A model generated the notes under the pieces. It was not told where the DNA came from, searched no databases, and saw nothing but the letters and a program-made list of their open reading frames with translations. A stretch of 64,000 nucleotides of DNA, from assembly GCA_027531445.1 (NCBI GenBank), contig JAPZRK010000039.1:1-64000 (forward strand), in the 5' to 3' direction. The stretch's first letter is position 1; the number at the start of each line of letters is the position of its first letter. The position numbers and the translations under genes are program-made. Positions 34,315 to 43,310 of the stretch are shown in pieces. This DNA comes from Leptospira sp. (GTDB taxonomy: Bacteria; Spirochaetota; Leptospiria; Leptospirales; Leptospiraceae).

Positions 34315-37300
34315 TTGTCATCATCCATATTGGTGAAATTTATGCCAGGTATCATAAATGCATCATAGGTCGGATCTCCGATCACATTCTTTGTAAAACT
34401 GATCGTTCCTAATTTGTTTCCATCATTGATTGAATCATCTTTACCTATCACTGTTACTGTTTGGGCAGTTCTCCAATTAGCGCTTGTGAAGGTAAGTACG
34501 GAAGGACTGGTCATCACCTCATTTGGATCAGAACTTACGATACCAATTTGAAGGTTTGTAGCAGGTACCGTTACTGGAATTGGCGAGCTCAAGGAGACGG
34601 TAAATGTTGTCCTGCCGCCTGTTACCGAAGGTTGTAATTCCCCCCATTCGGACACACTTACATTTGTTTTGCTAATAATAATCCGAGGATAGGTATTTGT
34701 AAGAAAAACATCAGAAACTGTTTTTCCAGTAAACGCTGGATCATCTGACACCAGTGGCGACATCCTCATCGAATAATTCGTACTGGTTAACGAAGAACCA
34801 AGTGTTGCAGTTGCAGTTACAGATTGTGGTACATTCCAATTTGAGGAATCAAATACCAGCGAAGTTTTGTTCAATGTCGCCTGCCCACTAGGTGTTAAAC
34901 TTAATGGAAATGTAACTGACTTTCCGGGTTTTGGAGGCACGCTTAATGAAACATTAAATGTAAATGTCCGCGAAGGTCCTGCCGTTCTTGTAAGATAGTA
35001 TCTCGCCGAACTACTATTTACGGGATTAAGAACTAAGAATGTCGTATCGTTGTCTACATTCATTCCATTTCTTGGAGACAGAACCATGCCATGGAATGTT
35101 AAATCAGCGGAAGAAACCGTATGAGAGATCTGATATGGTTTATTCCCATCAATTTCATTGGTTAATCCCATCTCAGTCTCATCAACTCCCAGCAGAGATA
35201 TGGAACGAAGGGTGCGAAAATCTGATTTACGGAATATGACGTTAGCTGAAATATTTCTTTTGTTATCCGCGCTTTTTGTATAGGTAGTTCCAGATCCACC
35301 TCTTACATTAGAAATTCTCACTTCCGAATCATTGCTAACCGTTGCCAATACATTCACATTGACCGATGGCTCATCTTTCATCGCGATAAAATAGATACCA
35401 GCTGTAGTATTCTTCTCTCCCGTTCGGATTATAGGCGGAACATTCTGAAACAGTGTCGACCTTCTGGCGCAAGTATATATTCTTCCTGTTGATTCACATG
35501 TCTGCACATAGACATTCGCTATTACATTATTGAATCGAATCACAGCAGAATCATATGGAGTTCCGTTCGGGATAGATTTACCACTTGCACTTCCCAGTTG
35601 CACAAAACTATCAAAGGTCTCTGCCGTGAATGTATCCGTGACTCCTGTTATATTGACTCGATCACCTGTATTCCAATTTGATGAGGTCAATTGAAAAGAA
35701 GGTTTCGATAGTGTGAGAGTAGAATTAGCTGTAGATACAGGAACGATAACGTTTGTTGATGGTCTGCTAGTTCCCCTGATTGTAATTGAACTTGTAAATA
35801 GCGAATCATCTGACACTAAGAGAGACAAAGTTTCTGAATCTGTATAGTTTGCATTTCGATAAAGATTGGAGATTGTAACTGTAAACGAACTCGTATCATT
35901 ATCCAATAGAGAGGCGGCGATACTGTTTAGTGCTACGCCACTATACGCTGAATCTGAACTTTGGCTATTACCAAATGAGATCGTAAAACTCTGTCCAGCC
36001 GAAAGTTCATCTACTTGATTGTCTATTCCTTGGATTGTGATTTCTTGCCAGACATTCCAATTTGATGTGCTAAAATTGAGTTCAGAAACATTAGCAGTCG
36101 CTAGTGCACTATTCGATGTAGTAATATTTGGAATTCGAACTGAGTCCGTTGGCATTTTATTCAAACGAATGAAAATTTGATTCGTACCACTTACTGTTTC
36201 ACTTACAGTAAAAGGGAGGGTCGCAAGGACTGTAAATCCTGCCGTATCATTATCAGAATTGGTTACACTTACATCATTCGGATTCATCCCATTATAGTGC
36301 GAATCACTCGACACCGCTGTATCCAGAACAATAAGATAATTTTGATTTCTATCTAATTCATTATCATCTAAACCTATGACAGTAACGGATTGATTTGTAC
36401 TCCAGTTTGTAGGGGTGAACGTAAGTGATGTGATCGCACCTTGTATCGAACCCTCAGTAATATCTGATGAATAAATAGGAATTGTTACATTCGAATTTGG
36501 TTTGGACAATAGTCGCACATTGAAAATCGCTGTATCTCCTGATTCAGATGTCACAAGTCCACCATTTGGTGAAATTTGAAATCCTGCTGAATCGTTATCA
36601 TCATTAGTAAACGATAGATTTGAAGGAGGAACCGAGGTATTATAAACAATGTCCGAAGCGGAACTTGGTGAAAAGGTCACTTGATAGACTCGATTCCCAT
36701 CCACACTCGGATCATCCACTCCAGTTAGTTTAAGATTTTGAATCGTATTCCAATTTGTAGTATTAAAAAGCAAAACCGAATTTGAAAGTATCGCCTCATC
36801 AGTATCGCCTGCAGTGATTTGAATGTTTATTGAAACATCACCCGTGGGTTGTGATCCCAATTTTACAGTGACTCCTGCTTCACCACCGCTCTCTGTCGTT
36901 TTTGTATTCAATTGGTTAATAACAATTGAGGCAGTATCATTATCTGAATTCGTGGCAGAAATTGGAGATAACACATAATTATTGTATGTTGAATCCAAAC
37001 TAGAAACTACTGGAAATTGAATGTTAAAATTTTGATTTCCATCTTGGATAGAATCGTTCACACCCGTTACTGTTATGTTTTTTGGGACGTTCCAATCTGA
37101 TGTAGAAAAAGTAACTGAAGATGAGGAAACAGTTCCCTCCGATGTATTGCTAGAATTTAATTGGATGGTAACCGAATGTGTTGGCTGTGAATTCAACTGT
37201 ATTTGGAAAAGATGATTTGTACCAGATTCCGAAACGATTATATTGTTTGCGGATGAAAGAGTGATTCCAGCTACATCATTATCTATTGTTGTCCCTTGCA

Positions 37301-37817
37301 AAGGAGGAATGGTCAGTCCTTGATAGGCAGTGTCTGAGGAGATTACTGAATTGATCGTTAGTTGAAAAGATCGATTGCCAGTCGCTATTTGATTCTCTGA
37401 TGTAGAGATGTTTATGAATTGAACTTGATCCCAATTATCAGAATTAAATTGCAAACTTGAGCGACTTAAAATGACATGAGGATCTCCAGAAACGAGAATC
37501 TGGTTGAGACTTACGTTTGCAGTTGGTTTACTTTTTAATGCAATGCCTACTGAATCAATCAAACCAGATTCCGAGATTAATAGACTAGTCTTACTGAAAG
37601 ATACTCCTGCCGCTACAGATCCTGTAGGTCCAGTCTCGATGGTTACTTCAGTTGGAGATTCACTGTTGGTTGTTCCGTTTGAAGCGGAAGATCCTGAACT
37701 ACTAAATGCAAATAAAAGCATTCCGAGATTGTTTCCCTTTTTTTTCCCAGAGCAATTGTACATCGTCGAAATAGAAAGAAGAGACATAAGGAACAAATAG
37801 ATTACTTTTTTTAGCAT
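34308..37817 (-). CDS. Giant lipoprotein built of about nine Calx-beta-like repeats
   Basis: 1169 aa. Lipobox at Cys22 (STMYNC), then a Ser/Gly linker. From about residue 70 to the end, repeats of 105-120 residues share: SKTSLxxSESG..., an inner strand with SLxFxxxNW(D/N)xxQxITI(T/S)GxDDxxxDGNxxY, SSDxxYxGxxxxxIxxTNxDND, and the next repeat. The acidic DND ends suggest Ca2+ binding between modules, as in Calx-beta or cadherin-like proteins. One central repeat (near 760-800) carries two Cys (YVQTCESTGRIYTCAR). Likely surface lipoprotein with an adhesion or structural role; I know no characterised member. Convergent with the repeat protein upstream, overlapping by 7 nt. Confidence 0.8.
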   Translation of the reverse strand: MLKKVIYLFLMSLLSISTMYNCSGKKKGNNLGMLLFAFSSSGSSASNGTTNSESPTEVTIETGPTGSVAAGVSFSKTSLLISESGLIDSVGIALKSKPTANVSLNQILVSGDPHVILSRSSLQFNSDNWDQVQFINISTSENQIATGNRSFQLTINSVISSDTAYQGLTIPPLQGTTIDNDVAGITLSSANNIIVSESGTNHLFQIQLNSQPTHSVTIQLNSSNTSEGTVSSSSVTFSTSDWNVPKNITVTGVNDSIQDGNQNFNIQFPVVSSLDSTYNNYVLSPISATNSDNDTASIVINQLNTKTTESGGEAGVTVKLGSQPTGDVSINIQITAGDTDEAILSNSVLLFNTTNWNTIQNLKLTGVDDPSVDGNRVYQVTFSPSSASDIVYNTSVPPSNLSFTNDDNDSAGFQISPNGGLVTSESGDTAIFNVRLLSKPNSNVTIPIYSSDITEGSIQGAITSLTFTPTNWSTNQSVTVIGLDDNELDRNQNYLIVLDTAVSSDSHYNGMNPNDVSVTNSDNDTAGFTVLATLPFTVSETVSGTNQIFIRLNKMPTDSVRIPNITTSNSALATANVSELNFSTSNWNVWQEITIQGIDNQVDELSAGQSFTISFGNSQSSDSAYSGVALNSIAASLLDNDTSSFTVTISNLYRNANYTDSETLSLLVSDDSLFTSSITIRGTSRPSTNVIVPVSTANSTLTLSKPSFQLTSSNWNTGDRVNITGVTDTFTAETFDSFVQLGSASGKSIPNGTPYDSAVIRFNNVIANVYVQTCESTGRIYTCARRSTLFQNVPPIIRTGEKNTTAGIYFIAMKDEPSVNVNVLATVSNDSEVRISNVRGGSGTTYTKSADNKRNISANVIFRKSDFRTLRSISLLGVDETEMGLTNEIDGNKPYQISHTVSSADLTFHGMVLSPRNGMNVDNDTTFLVLNPVNSSSARYYLTRTAGPSRTFTFNVSLSVPPKPGKSVTFPLSLTPSGQATLNKTSLVFDSSNWNVPQSVTATATLGSSLTSTNYSMRMSPLVSDDPAFTGKTVSDVFLTNTYPRIIISKTNVSVSEWGELQPSVTGGRTTFTVSLSSPIPVTVPATNLQIGIVSSDPNEVMTSPSVLTFTSANWRTAQTVTVIGKDDSINDGNKLGTISFTKNVIGDPTYDAFMIPGINFTNMDDDNY

Positions 37818-37905
37818 GATTTTAGCAATGAAATATAGGAAACTTCATTACAATCATCGGACGAGAAGATCAGTAATTTAATGACAAAGAAAATTAAAAA
37901 AAATT

Positions 37906-39597
37906 CTATTTTTTGGCTTTTAGTTTATGGAGAATATTTCGCAATTTATCATATGACAATGGTTTAGTGAGCACGTCGTTCATACCAGATTGCATGCACG
38001 CCTCAAAATCTTCTGCCATTGCAGAGGCGGTAAGAGCAATGATCGGGATGTTTGCAACGTGAGTAGACATATTTCTGATTTGCCTCGTGGCTTCAAATCC
38101 ATCCATCACTGGCATGTGACAATCCATCAATACAAGATCAAAATCCTCTGCTCGAACAGCATCTACTGCCTCTTCTCCATTTACTCTACATGTTACAGTA
38201 CAACCGCATCTTTTTAACATGCCGGAAGCTACAAACAAATTGATATCATTGTCCTCAACAAGGAGAACTCTCTGTTCAGTTTTTGAATCCACGTTTTGTT
38301 TGATTGATTGCTCAAGATGTGAGTTTTGGTTCGCAATGATACAGGGAATTTCAAATGAAAAAACGCTTCCCTCTCCTTCATTAGAACTCACAGTTAACTG
38401 GCCACCCATCAAAGCAACTAATCTTTGTGATATGGAAAGCCCAAGTCCACTCCCACCATAACGTCTTGTTATGGAGAGATCAGCCTGTTCAAATGGAGAA
38501 AAAATTCGATCTCGCACCTCATCTGTAATTCCTATACCTGTATCGATGATTCGAAACTCAAGTAGCTCCTCTATAATCTTCACTTCAAATTTCACATATC
38601 CTTTATCAGTAAATTTGAGAGCATTTCCCAAAAGATTGATGAGGACTTGTTTCAATCTAGTTGGATCAATAAAACAGTAGTTTGGTATGTTTGGATCTAT
38701 ATTTAAAGTGAACTCTAATTTCTTTTGATCAGCCGATGGCTTTAAAAGCGACATCACATCATGACATAGCATATTTAGATCAGTTGCTATAGATTCTAAT
38801 TTTTCTTTTTTACTTTCGAGTCTTGTAAGATCTAAAATATTGTTAATCAGAACAATCATTTGTGTCCCACTTCGATGAACCAACTCAAGTTGATTTCTAA
38901 GTTCAGAAGGAAGTGATCCGGAAAGAATCAACTCTGTAATTCCGATAACTCCATTCATAGGCGTTCTTAATTCATGGGACATGTTTGCAAGAAAAAGACT
39001 TCTTGCCTTCGATGCCTTCTCAGCTACTTCCATCGCTTCCATTCTCAGAGCATTAAATACAGCAGTTATAACGAAAATCGCTAACATAAGTGATACGGCG
39101 CGATAAAAAGAAATGATTTCTAAGACAGGAACTCGGACGAAAGGTGAGTAGTCTTCAAGTAAATACATTCCAATGGCTAAAAGTGAAGAGTATAAAATTC
39201 CCATCAATCCGTGTCGAAATCCACCGTATAATAAACGTAATATTGGAAAAATAGACAACCAAACAGCCAAAGGCCAATCGATGCGATCCTGCATCGCTCG
39301 GCATAGTAAAAAGTGAACACCGGTGGCAAGCTCAAGTAGAATAAAACTCGTGGTGGTTCCCAAACCAAGCCGAAAGAAAACAATAAAAAATACGACAATT
39401 ACACCAAAACCGAGGGTAACATATCCTGATGGATCACCAAGAATGAATAAGATGGGCAAGCCAGTTAAAAAAGCGGTAGTACTTGCCACAAATAGGAAGG
39501 AAGCGATTAGCCTTGCTTGAAAAAGTTCTTTGTTATCTTGGTAGGATCGTTCTCCTACTAACCGACTCAGTAAATTCTCAAGCAAAGGAGTTTTCAC
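37906..39597 (-). CDS. Hybrid sensor histidine kinase with receiver domain
   Basis: 563 aa from GTG 39597; no good ribosome site is seen. The N-terminal third (about 28-185) is six or seven membrane helices with very short loops, so it probably senses something in the membrane itself. Then a HisKA domain (LFLANMSHELRTPMNG; phospho-His), HATPase_c (LKQVLINLLGNALKFTD; RRYGGSGLGLSISQRLVALMGG) and a receiver domain (RVLLVEDNDINLFVA; DLVLMDCHMPVMDGFEA with the phospho-Asp; PIIALTASAM; LTKPL). No output domain, so phosphotransfer to a separate Hpt protein or regulator is expected. Nearest genes give no partner. Confidence 0.92.
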   Translation of the reverse strand: MKTPLLENLLSRLVGERSYQDNKELFQARLIASFLFVASTTAFLTGLPILFILGDPSGYVTLGFGVIVVFFIVFFRLGLGTTTSFILLELATGVHFLLCRAMQDRIDWPLAVWLSIFPILRLLYGGFRHGLMGILYSSLLAIGMYLLEDYSPFVRVPVLEIISFYRAVSLMLAIFVITAVFNALRMEAMEVAEKASKARSLFLANMSHELRTPMNGVIGITELILSGSLPSELRNQLELVHRSGTQMIVLINNILDLTRLESKKEKLESIATDLNMLCHDVMSLLKPSADQKKLEFTLNIDPNIPNYCFIDPTRLKQVLINLLGNALKFTDKGYVKFEVKIIEELLEFRIIDTGIGITDEVRDRIFSPFEQADLSITRRYGGSGLGLSISQRLVALMGGQLTVSSNEGEGSVFSFEIPCIIANQNSHLEQSIKQNVDSKTEQRVLLVEDNDINLFVASGMLKRCGCTVTCRVNGEEAVDAVRAEDFDLVLMDCHMPVMDGFEATRQIRNMSTHVANIPIIALTASAMAEDFEACMQSGMNDVLTKPLSYDKLRNILHKLKAKK

Positions 39598-39701
39598 GAT
39601 CGTAAGTATATCACAACCTCTTCAAAAAGTCAGATAAAAATATTAAAGAAAAGCATTAAGATTAGAAGGATTCCGAATGAATTCGGCAAATTTTGATTAA
39701 A

Positions 39702-39723
39702 AAGGGTAGCCATTGCTACCCTT
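39702..39723 (-). terminator. Rho-independent terminator for the small secreted protein gene
   Basis: Perfect 9-bp stem AAGGGTAGC / GCTACCCTT, 4-nt loop, followed on the minus strand by TTTTT. It lies 12 nt beyond the stop of the gene at 39735-40043. Confidence 0.8.
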
Positions 39724-39734
39724 AAAATAGAAGT

Positions 39735-40043
39735 CTATTTTAATTTTTCAGCCTCGGCTTCATATACTTTAGCATCGTCCTCGAATTGAGTAGCGAGTTC
39801 CAACATTTCGGTTTTACGTGCTTCCTGGTAAACCGCTTTACCACCTTTGGTTGACTGAGAAAGTCCTCTGTATTTTTGAGCAACTTCCCGATGGTCCTTG
39901 GCAACTTTTAAAAGATACTCGCGGACAACTTTTTTCTCTTCTGGTGTATTGGCTTTTTTCACCAATACTTTTTCAATCTCCTCTAAAGCGAAAAGGCTTG
40001 TACTTACTAAAGCAAGCACAACGAACAATATATTTTTTTTCAT
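39735..40043 (-). CDS. Small secreted helical protein
   Basis: 102 aa. Signal peptide KKNILFVVLALVSTSLFA, cleavage after about residue 19. The mature protein is all-helical, highly charged, with a pattern of charged and hydrophobic residues typical of a coiled coil (VVREYLLKVAKDHREVAQKYRGL; MLELATQFEDDAKVYEAEAEKLK). No Cys. I recognise only that similar short periplasmic proteins occur in leptospires. Single gene with its own terminator. Confidence 0.75.
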   Translation of the reverse strand: MKKNILFVVLALVSTSLFALEEIEKVLVKKANTPEEKKVVREYLLKVAKDHREVAQKYRGLSQSTKGGKAVYQEARKTEMLELATQFEDDAKVYEAEAEKLK

Positions 40044-40148
40044 CTATGTACCTCACTGTTATTACCTTTTAGACAAGAAAACATAACCATTGTTTAAAAA
40101 AACATATCGGCATTTTTAAAAAGGTAAACAATGTTCCCAATTGCATAG

Positions 40149-40177
40149 AAAAAAGCCCGATCAAAATGAACGGGCTT
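40149..40177 (-). terminator. Rho-independent terminator after the desaturase operon
   Basis: AAGCCCG / CGGGCTT stem with 11-nt loop, followed on the minus strand by TTTTTT. It lies 57 nt beyond the desaturase stop. Confidence 0.8.
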
Positions 40178-40233
40178 CAAGATCTAATTTTTATTGAACA
40201 AGAGATTATACATCGCTTTTTTTGAATCTTGGA

Positions 40234-41424
40234 TTATGCAATAACCAATTCCTTTTCCTCAACATTTACGCTTTGAACTGCTTGTGCCAAGGCTTTGTTA
40301 CGTGCTTTCGTATTTCTGGATTCCATAATCTTAAGAGCATATTTATCAGGAAGAGAATATGCAAAGATTCGTTTCCAGACCGTCCAGAATTGTTTCGGGA
40401 AGCTTGCTACATTGTAGTGCTGACCATACTTGGCACATAATTCTTGCAGGCGAGGTGCAATTTCTTGGTATCGTTTTGCCGGAACATCTGGAAACATATG
40501 GTGTTCGATTTGATGACTCAAATGTCCTGTCATGATGTAAAAGAGATTTCCCCCGCTCAAATTCGAGCTACCTTTCAGCTGGCGAAGATACCACATAGAT
40601 TTTGTTTCTTCTTTGATCTCATCAGGAGTAAAGGTCTCAGTATTTTCTGTAAAGTGTCCACAGAATATCACCGCGTAAGTCCAAACATTTCGGATTCCAT
40701 TTGCAATGAAATTTGCCAAAATCACTTTCGGGATATTCAAGATTGAAGGCACGTTGATGAGAGCAAGGAGTGGAAAAAACAAATAGTCCTTCACCAATTG
40801 AAGCTCAATTTTTTTGAACCAAACATCTCTATAATCTTTATAAGATCTTTTGGTTCTTTGTTTCTTAGGTTTTTCTAGGTATTCCACTTTTGGTCCGTGT
40901 CCACCCACTCCCCACTGGAAATTAAACATTAAGAATAGATTGGAAAACATCTGTGTTAAATGTACTGGTTTCCATTTCTGATCCTCTGTTAGTCTAGTAA
41001 AATTATATCCATAGTCATGGTCTTTTCCAATTACGTTGGTAAAGGTGTGGTGCATGTAGTTGTGATAGAATTTCCATTGTTTGGAATCGGATACGATATC
41101 CCACTCAAAGGTGCGTGAGTTGAATCTTGGATCATTCATCCAATCATACTGTCCATGCATCACATTATGACCGATTTCCATATTGTTTAAAATTTTAGAA
41201 ATGGCAAGTAATCCAGTTCCTAATGCAAATGTAATTGGTTCAAAACTAAAGTGGATGAGACCTCTTCCCAAAACTTCAGTATAACGGTAAGTTTTATAGA
41301 CTTTTTTGATGTGGTCTGCATCTTCTTTTCCAACTTTCGCCATTACATCTGTACGGATGGTTTCGAGTTCTTTTCCAAATTCTTCGATTTCAATCTTTGA
41401 TAAATTTTTGCTTAGAGTTTTCAT
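40234..41424 (-). CDS. Acyl-CoA/fatty acid desaturase (DesA3-like)
   Basis: 396 aa membrane di-iron enzyme. Three His boxes: HNVMH (about 89), HNYMHH (about 122) and HLSHQIEHHMFPD near 300, the last with the QxxHH form. Membrane helices flank the boxes (FALGTGLLAI; YLFFPLLALINVPSI; AVIFCGHF). The pattern resembles mycobacterial DesA3, which uses a partner ferredoxin reductase like the gene 38 nt upstream. It should introduce a cis double bond into a long-chain acyl-CoA, tuning membrane fluidity. AGGAAG ribosome site; terminator at 40149-40177. Confidence 0.9.
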   Translation of the reverse strand: MKTLSKNLSKIEIEEFGKELETIRTDVMAKVGKEDADHIKKVYKTYRYTEVLGRGLIHFSFEPITFALGTGLLAISKILNNMEIGHNVMHGQYDWMNDPRFNSRTFEWDIVSDSKQWKFYHNYMHHTFTNVIGKDHDYGYNFTRLTEDQKWKPVHLTQMFSNLFLMFNFQWGVGGHGPKVEYLEKPKKQRTKRSYKDYRDVWFKKIELQLVKDYLFFPLLALINVPSILNIPKVILANFIANGIRNVWTYAVIFCGHFTENTETFTPDEIKEETKSMWYLRQLKGSSNLSGGNLFYIMTGHLSHQIEHHMFPDVPAKRYQEIAPRLQELCAKYGQHYNVASFPKQFWTVWKRIFAYSLPDKYALKIMESRNTKARNKALAQAVQSVNVEEKELVIA

Positions 41425-41462
41425 ATTGTTACTTCCTTGTTTTAATCCTTTATTTTTACTTT

Positions 41463-42548
41463 CTAGAGATCTAATTCGATTCGAGCTTCAGCTCGACTGA
41501 CACAAATTTGTATGTTTTCTTCGCCTTCACCAGACACACTGTTGTTCAAAATATTTGAAACAGATCCACTGACTTTTTTACATACACAAGTGTGACAAAT
41601 TCCCATCTTACAACCACTCGGTGCAAATATTCCATTGTCCTCCAATTCTTCTAAAATTGATTTTTCACCTTTCAATAAAATCGTTTTGTGAGATTGGAGA
41701 AGTACCACTTCTTTCGGACCAGTTGATTCTGCTTGTGCAGATACTTGGTTTGGTAATAAAAAGAGTTCCGAGATCACTTTCGAATCACCTAGCAAAACTT
41801 TTGCTGGAATTTGCAAAGGTGCTGGGCCACAGAGATAAACCAATCGGTCATCAAAGTCCGGAGCAAAGGTAGACAACATTTCTAATGACAAAAATCCGAA
41901 ATCAAATCCATCCGCTTTTTTGTCTGTGAGAACGTGTTTTACCTCGAGCCATGGATTTTCACTCTCAAGCTTTGCAAAAGAATCATAAAATATGATGTCT
42001 TCTTTGAATCTGGAAAAATAGAGAAGTTTGAGATTGCCTTTGTAATTGCGATTGCTTAGGTCTTTGATGATCGAGTGGATCGGAGTGATCCCACTGCCAC
42101 CAGCGATCATGAGAATTTTATTAGGCAATTCCGAAGGTAGAACAAAGTCCCCTTGCGCCGATCCAAGTTCTAGGATGTCTCCTACTAGGGTTCTTTCATT
42201 GATAAAATGGGAAACGAGTCCACCATTCTGTTTTTTGACAGTGATGGTCAAATTTTTGTCGTTGGGAGCAGAAGATAATGAATAAAAGCGAGTCACCCTT
42301 CGGCCGGCAATGTCGATCGTTACAGGAACGTGCTGTCCTGCCGAAAAACCCTTCCAGTTTCGGTTGGGCTTCAAGATCAAGGTCTTCGAGTCGGAACTTT
42401 CAGCTTTGATCCCGATCACACGAGCTTTGGTAGCTGTGAAGGAAAATAACGGGTTGATTTCCCCCAAGAAAAAGTCTGCCCATTCTTTGGGTTGTAGAGA
42501 TGCCCAGAATTCCTTTGGTTGGTTGTAGATAAATGGTAGTGTCTTCAT
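41463..42548 (-). CDS. Ferredoxin-dependent reductase of the desaturase (FNR-type flavin + 2Fe-2S)
   Basis: 361 aa. FAD-binding barrel (RRVTRFYSLSSAPND, TVKKQNGGLVSHFIN), NAD(P)-binding domain (ILMIAGGSGITPIHSII; YLCGPAPL) and a C-terminal plant-type 2Fe-2S ferredoxin with GCKMGICHTCVCKKVSG, which carries four Cys plus one more (CVS) near the end. This is the architecture of the reductase partner of DesA3-type desaturases (Rv3230c in Mycobacterium, DesC in Pseudomonas). It passes electrons from NAD(P)H to the desaturase. First gene of the operon; its promoter overlaps a FabR/DesT-type operator. Confidence 0.9.
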   Translation of the reverse strand: MKTLPFIYNQPKEFWASLQPKEWADFFLGEINPLFSFTATKARVIGIKAESSDSKTLILKPNRNWKGFSAGQHVPVTIDIAGRRVTRFYSLSSAPNDKNLTITVKKQNGGLVSHFINERTLVGDILELGSAQGDFVLPSELPNKILMIAGGSGITPIHSIIKDLSNRNYKGNLKLLYFSRFKEDIIFYDSFAKLESENPWLEVKHVLTDKKADGFDFGFLSLEMLSTFAPDFDDRLVYLCGPAPLQIPAKVLLGDSKVISELFLLPNQVSAQAESTGPKEVVLLQSHKTILLKGEKSILEELEDNGIFAPSGCKMGICHTCVCKKVSGSVSNILNNSVSGEGEENIQICVSRAEARIELDL

Positions 42549-42563
42549 TTTCGCCTCTTTTTG

Positions 42564-42579
42564 GTAAACAACTGTTCAC
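42564..42579 (-). promoter_or_regulatory. Operator 1 of the desaturase operon
   Basis: Read on the minus strand GTGAAC-AGTT-GTTTAC, a near-palindrome with a 4-nt centre, identical in both half-sites to the second site at 42647. A minus-strand TTGACA (42609-42604)-N17-TAACTC (42586-42581) promoter ends 2 nt before it, so binding would block transcription start. Confidence 0.75.
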
Positions 42580-42646
42580 AGAGTTACCATACACCGTTAA
42601 CTATGTCAACCTCAAATCTTAACTTTTTCTCCTTGCACTGAAAAAA

Positions 42647-42666
42647 AAGTGAACGATTGTTTACTT
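42647..42666 (+). promoter_or_regulatory. Operator 2 at the TetR-family repressor gene
   Basis: AAGTGAAC-GATT-GTTTACTT; shares GTGAAC-N4-GTTTAC with operator 1. It ends 8 nt before the ATG at 42675, suited to autorepression. The form matches FabR/DesT palindromes as I remember them. Confidence 0.75.
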
Positions 42667-42674
42667 AGATTCAG

Positions 42675-43301
42675 ATGAAACTCAACCAAAGATACCTACA
42701 AAAGCTAAAAACACGTTCTACTTTGATCCATTCTGCACTTAAATTGATGGGCGAGGAAAAAGGACTCGGCGAACTCAGTCTCCGGGAGGTAGCCGGGGAA
42801 TCGGGTATCGTTCCTGCCGCATTCTACCGCCATTTCAAGAATATGGAGGAATTGGGGCTTGCCGTAGTAGACGATATGAGCGGCAAACTCCGAACAATCC
42901 TGCGAGAAGCGCGCAAAAGTGGAGCATACCGAGCGGCATTAAAAGAATCGCTCCATCTTTATTTTGAATATGTGAACAAAAACCGACTCCTATTTCGATT
43001 TCTTTCCAGAGAGGCCACAGGAGGAAACAAACGCATACGCCTTGCCATACGAAAGGAAATGTCATTTATCGCAACAGAACTAGCAGGTGATATGCGAATG
43101 CCAAAATGGATACCTATGGGTGATATTGAATTTGTTTCGGAGATGATTGTCTCCAACTCTTTTCATATGGCAGGTGAGTATCTAGATGTAGACTTGTCAG
43201 ATCACAGAGAGCACCAAAAGATCGAAATCAAAACCGTCAAACAACTGCGCTTGATCTTTGTGGGAACAATTCGTGCAAGAAGGAAACGGATGAAAAAATG
43301 A
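42675..43301 (+). CDS. FabR/DesT-like TetR-family repressor of fatty acid desaturation
   Basis: 208 aa. The N-terminus KTRSTLIHSALKLMGEEKGLGELSLREVAGESGIVPAAFYRHFKNMEELGLAVVDD is close to E. coli FabR ([20 protein letters not shown]...DELGLTMVDE), a hallmark of the FabR/DesT group. These proteins sense the ratio of unsaturated to saturated acyl-CoA or acyl-ACP and control desaturase or fab genes. Divergent from the ferredoxin reductase/desaturase operon with two matching operators between. Very basic C-terminal tail (RARRKRMKK). A weak stem AGAAGT/ACTTCT lies at its stop. Confidence 0.9.
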   Translation: MKLNQRYLQKLKTRSTLIHSALKLMGEEKGLGELSLREVAGESGIVPAAFYRHFKNMEELGLAVVDDMSGKLRTILREARKSGAYRAALKESLHLYFEYVNKNRLLFRFLSREATGGNKRIRLAIRKEMSFIATELAGDMRMPKWIPMGDIEFVSEMIVSNSFHMAGEYLDVDLSDHREHQKIEIKTVKQLRLIFVGTIRARRKRMKK

Positions 43302-43310
43302 GAAGTAATA

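Noticed and set aside
40124..40138. GTAAAC-AAT-GTTCCC upstream of the small secreted gene as a third DesT-like site
   Set aside because: Centre is 3 nt instead of 4 and the half-site differs; probably chance.
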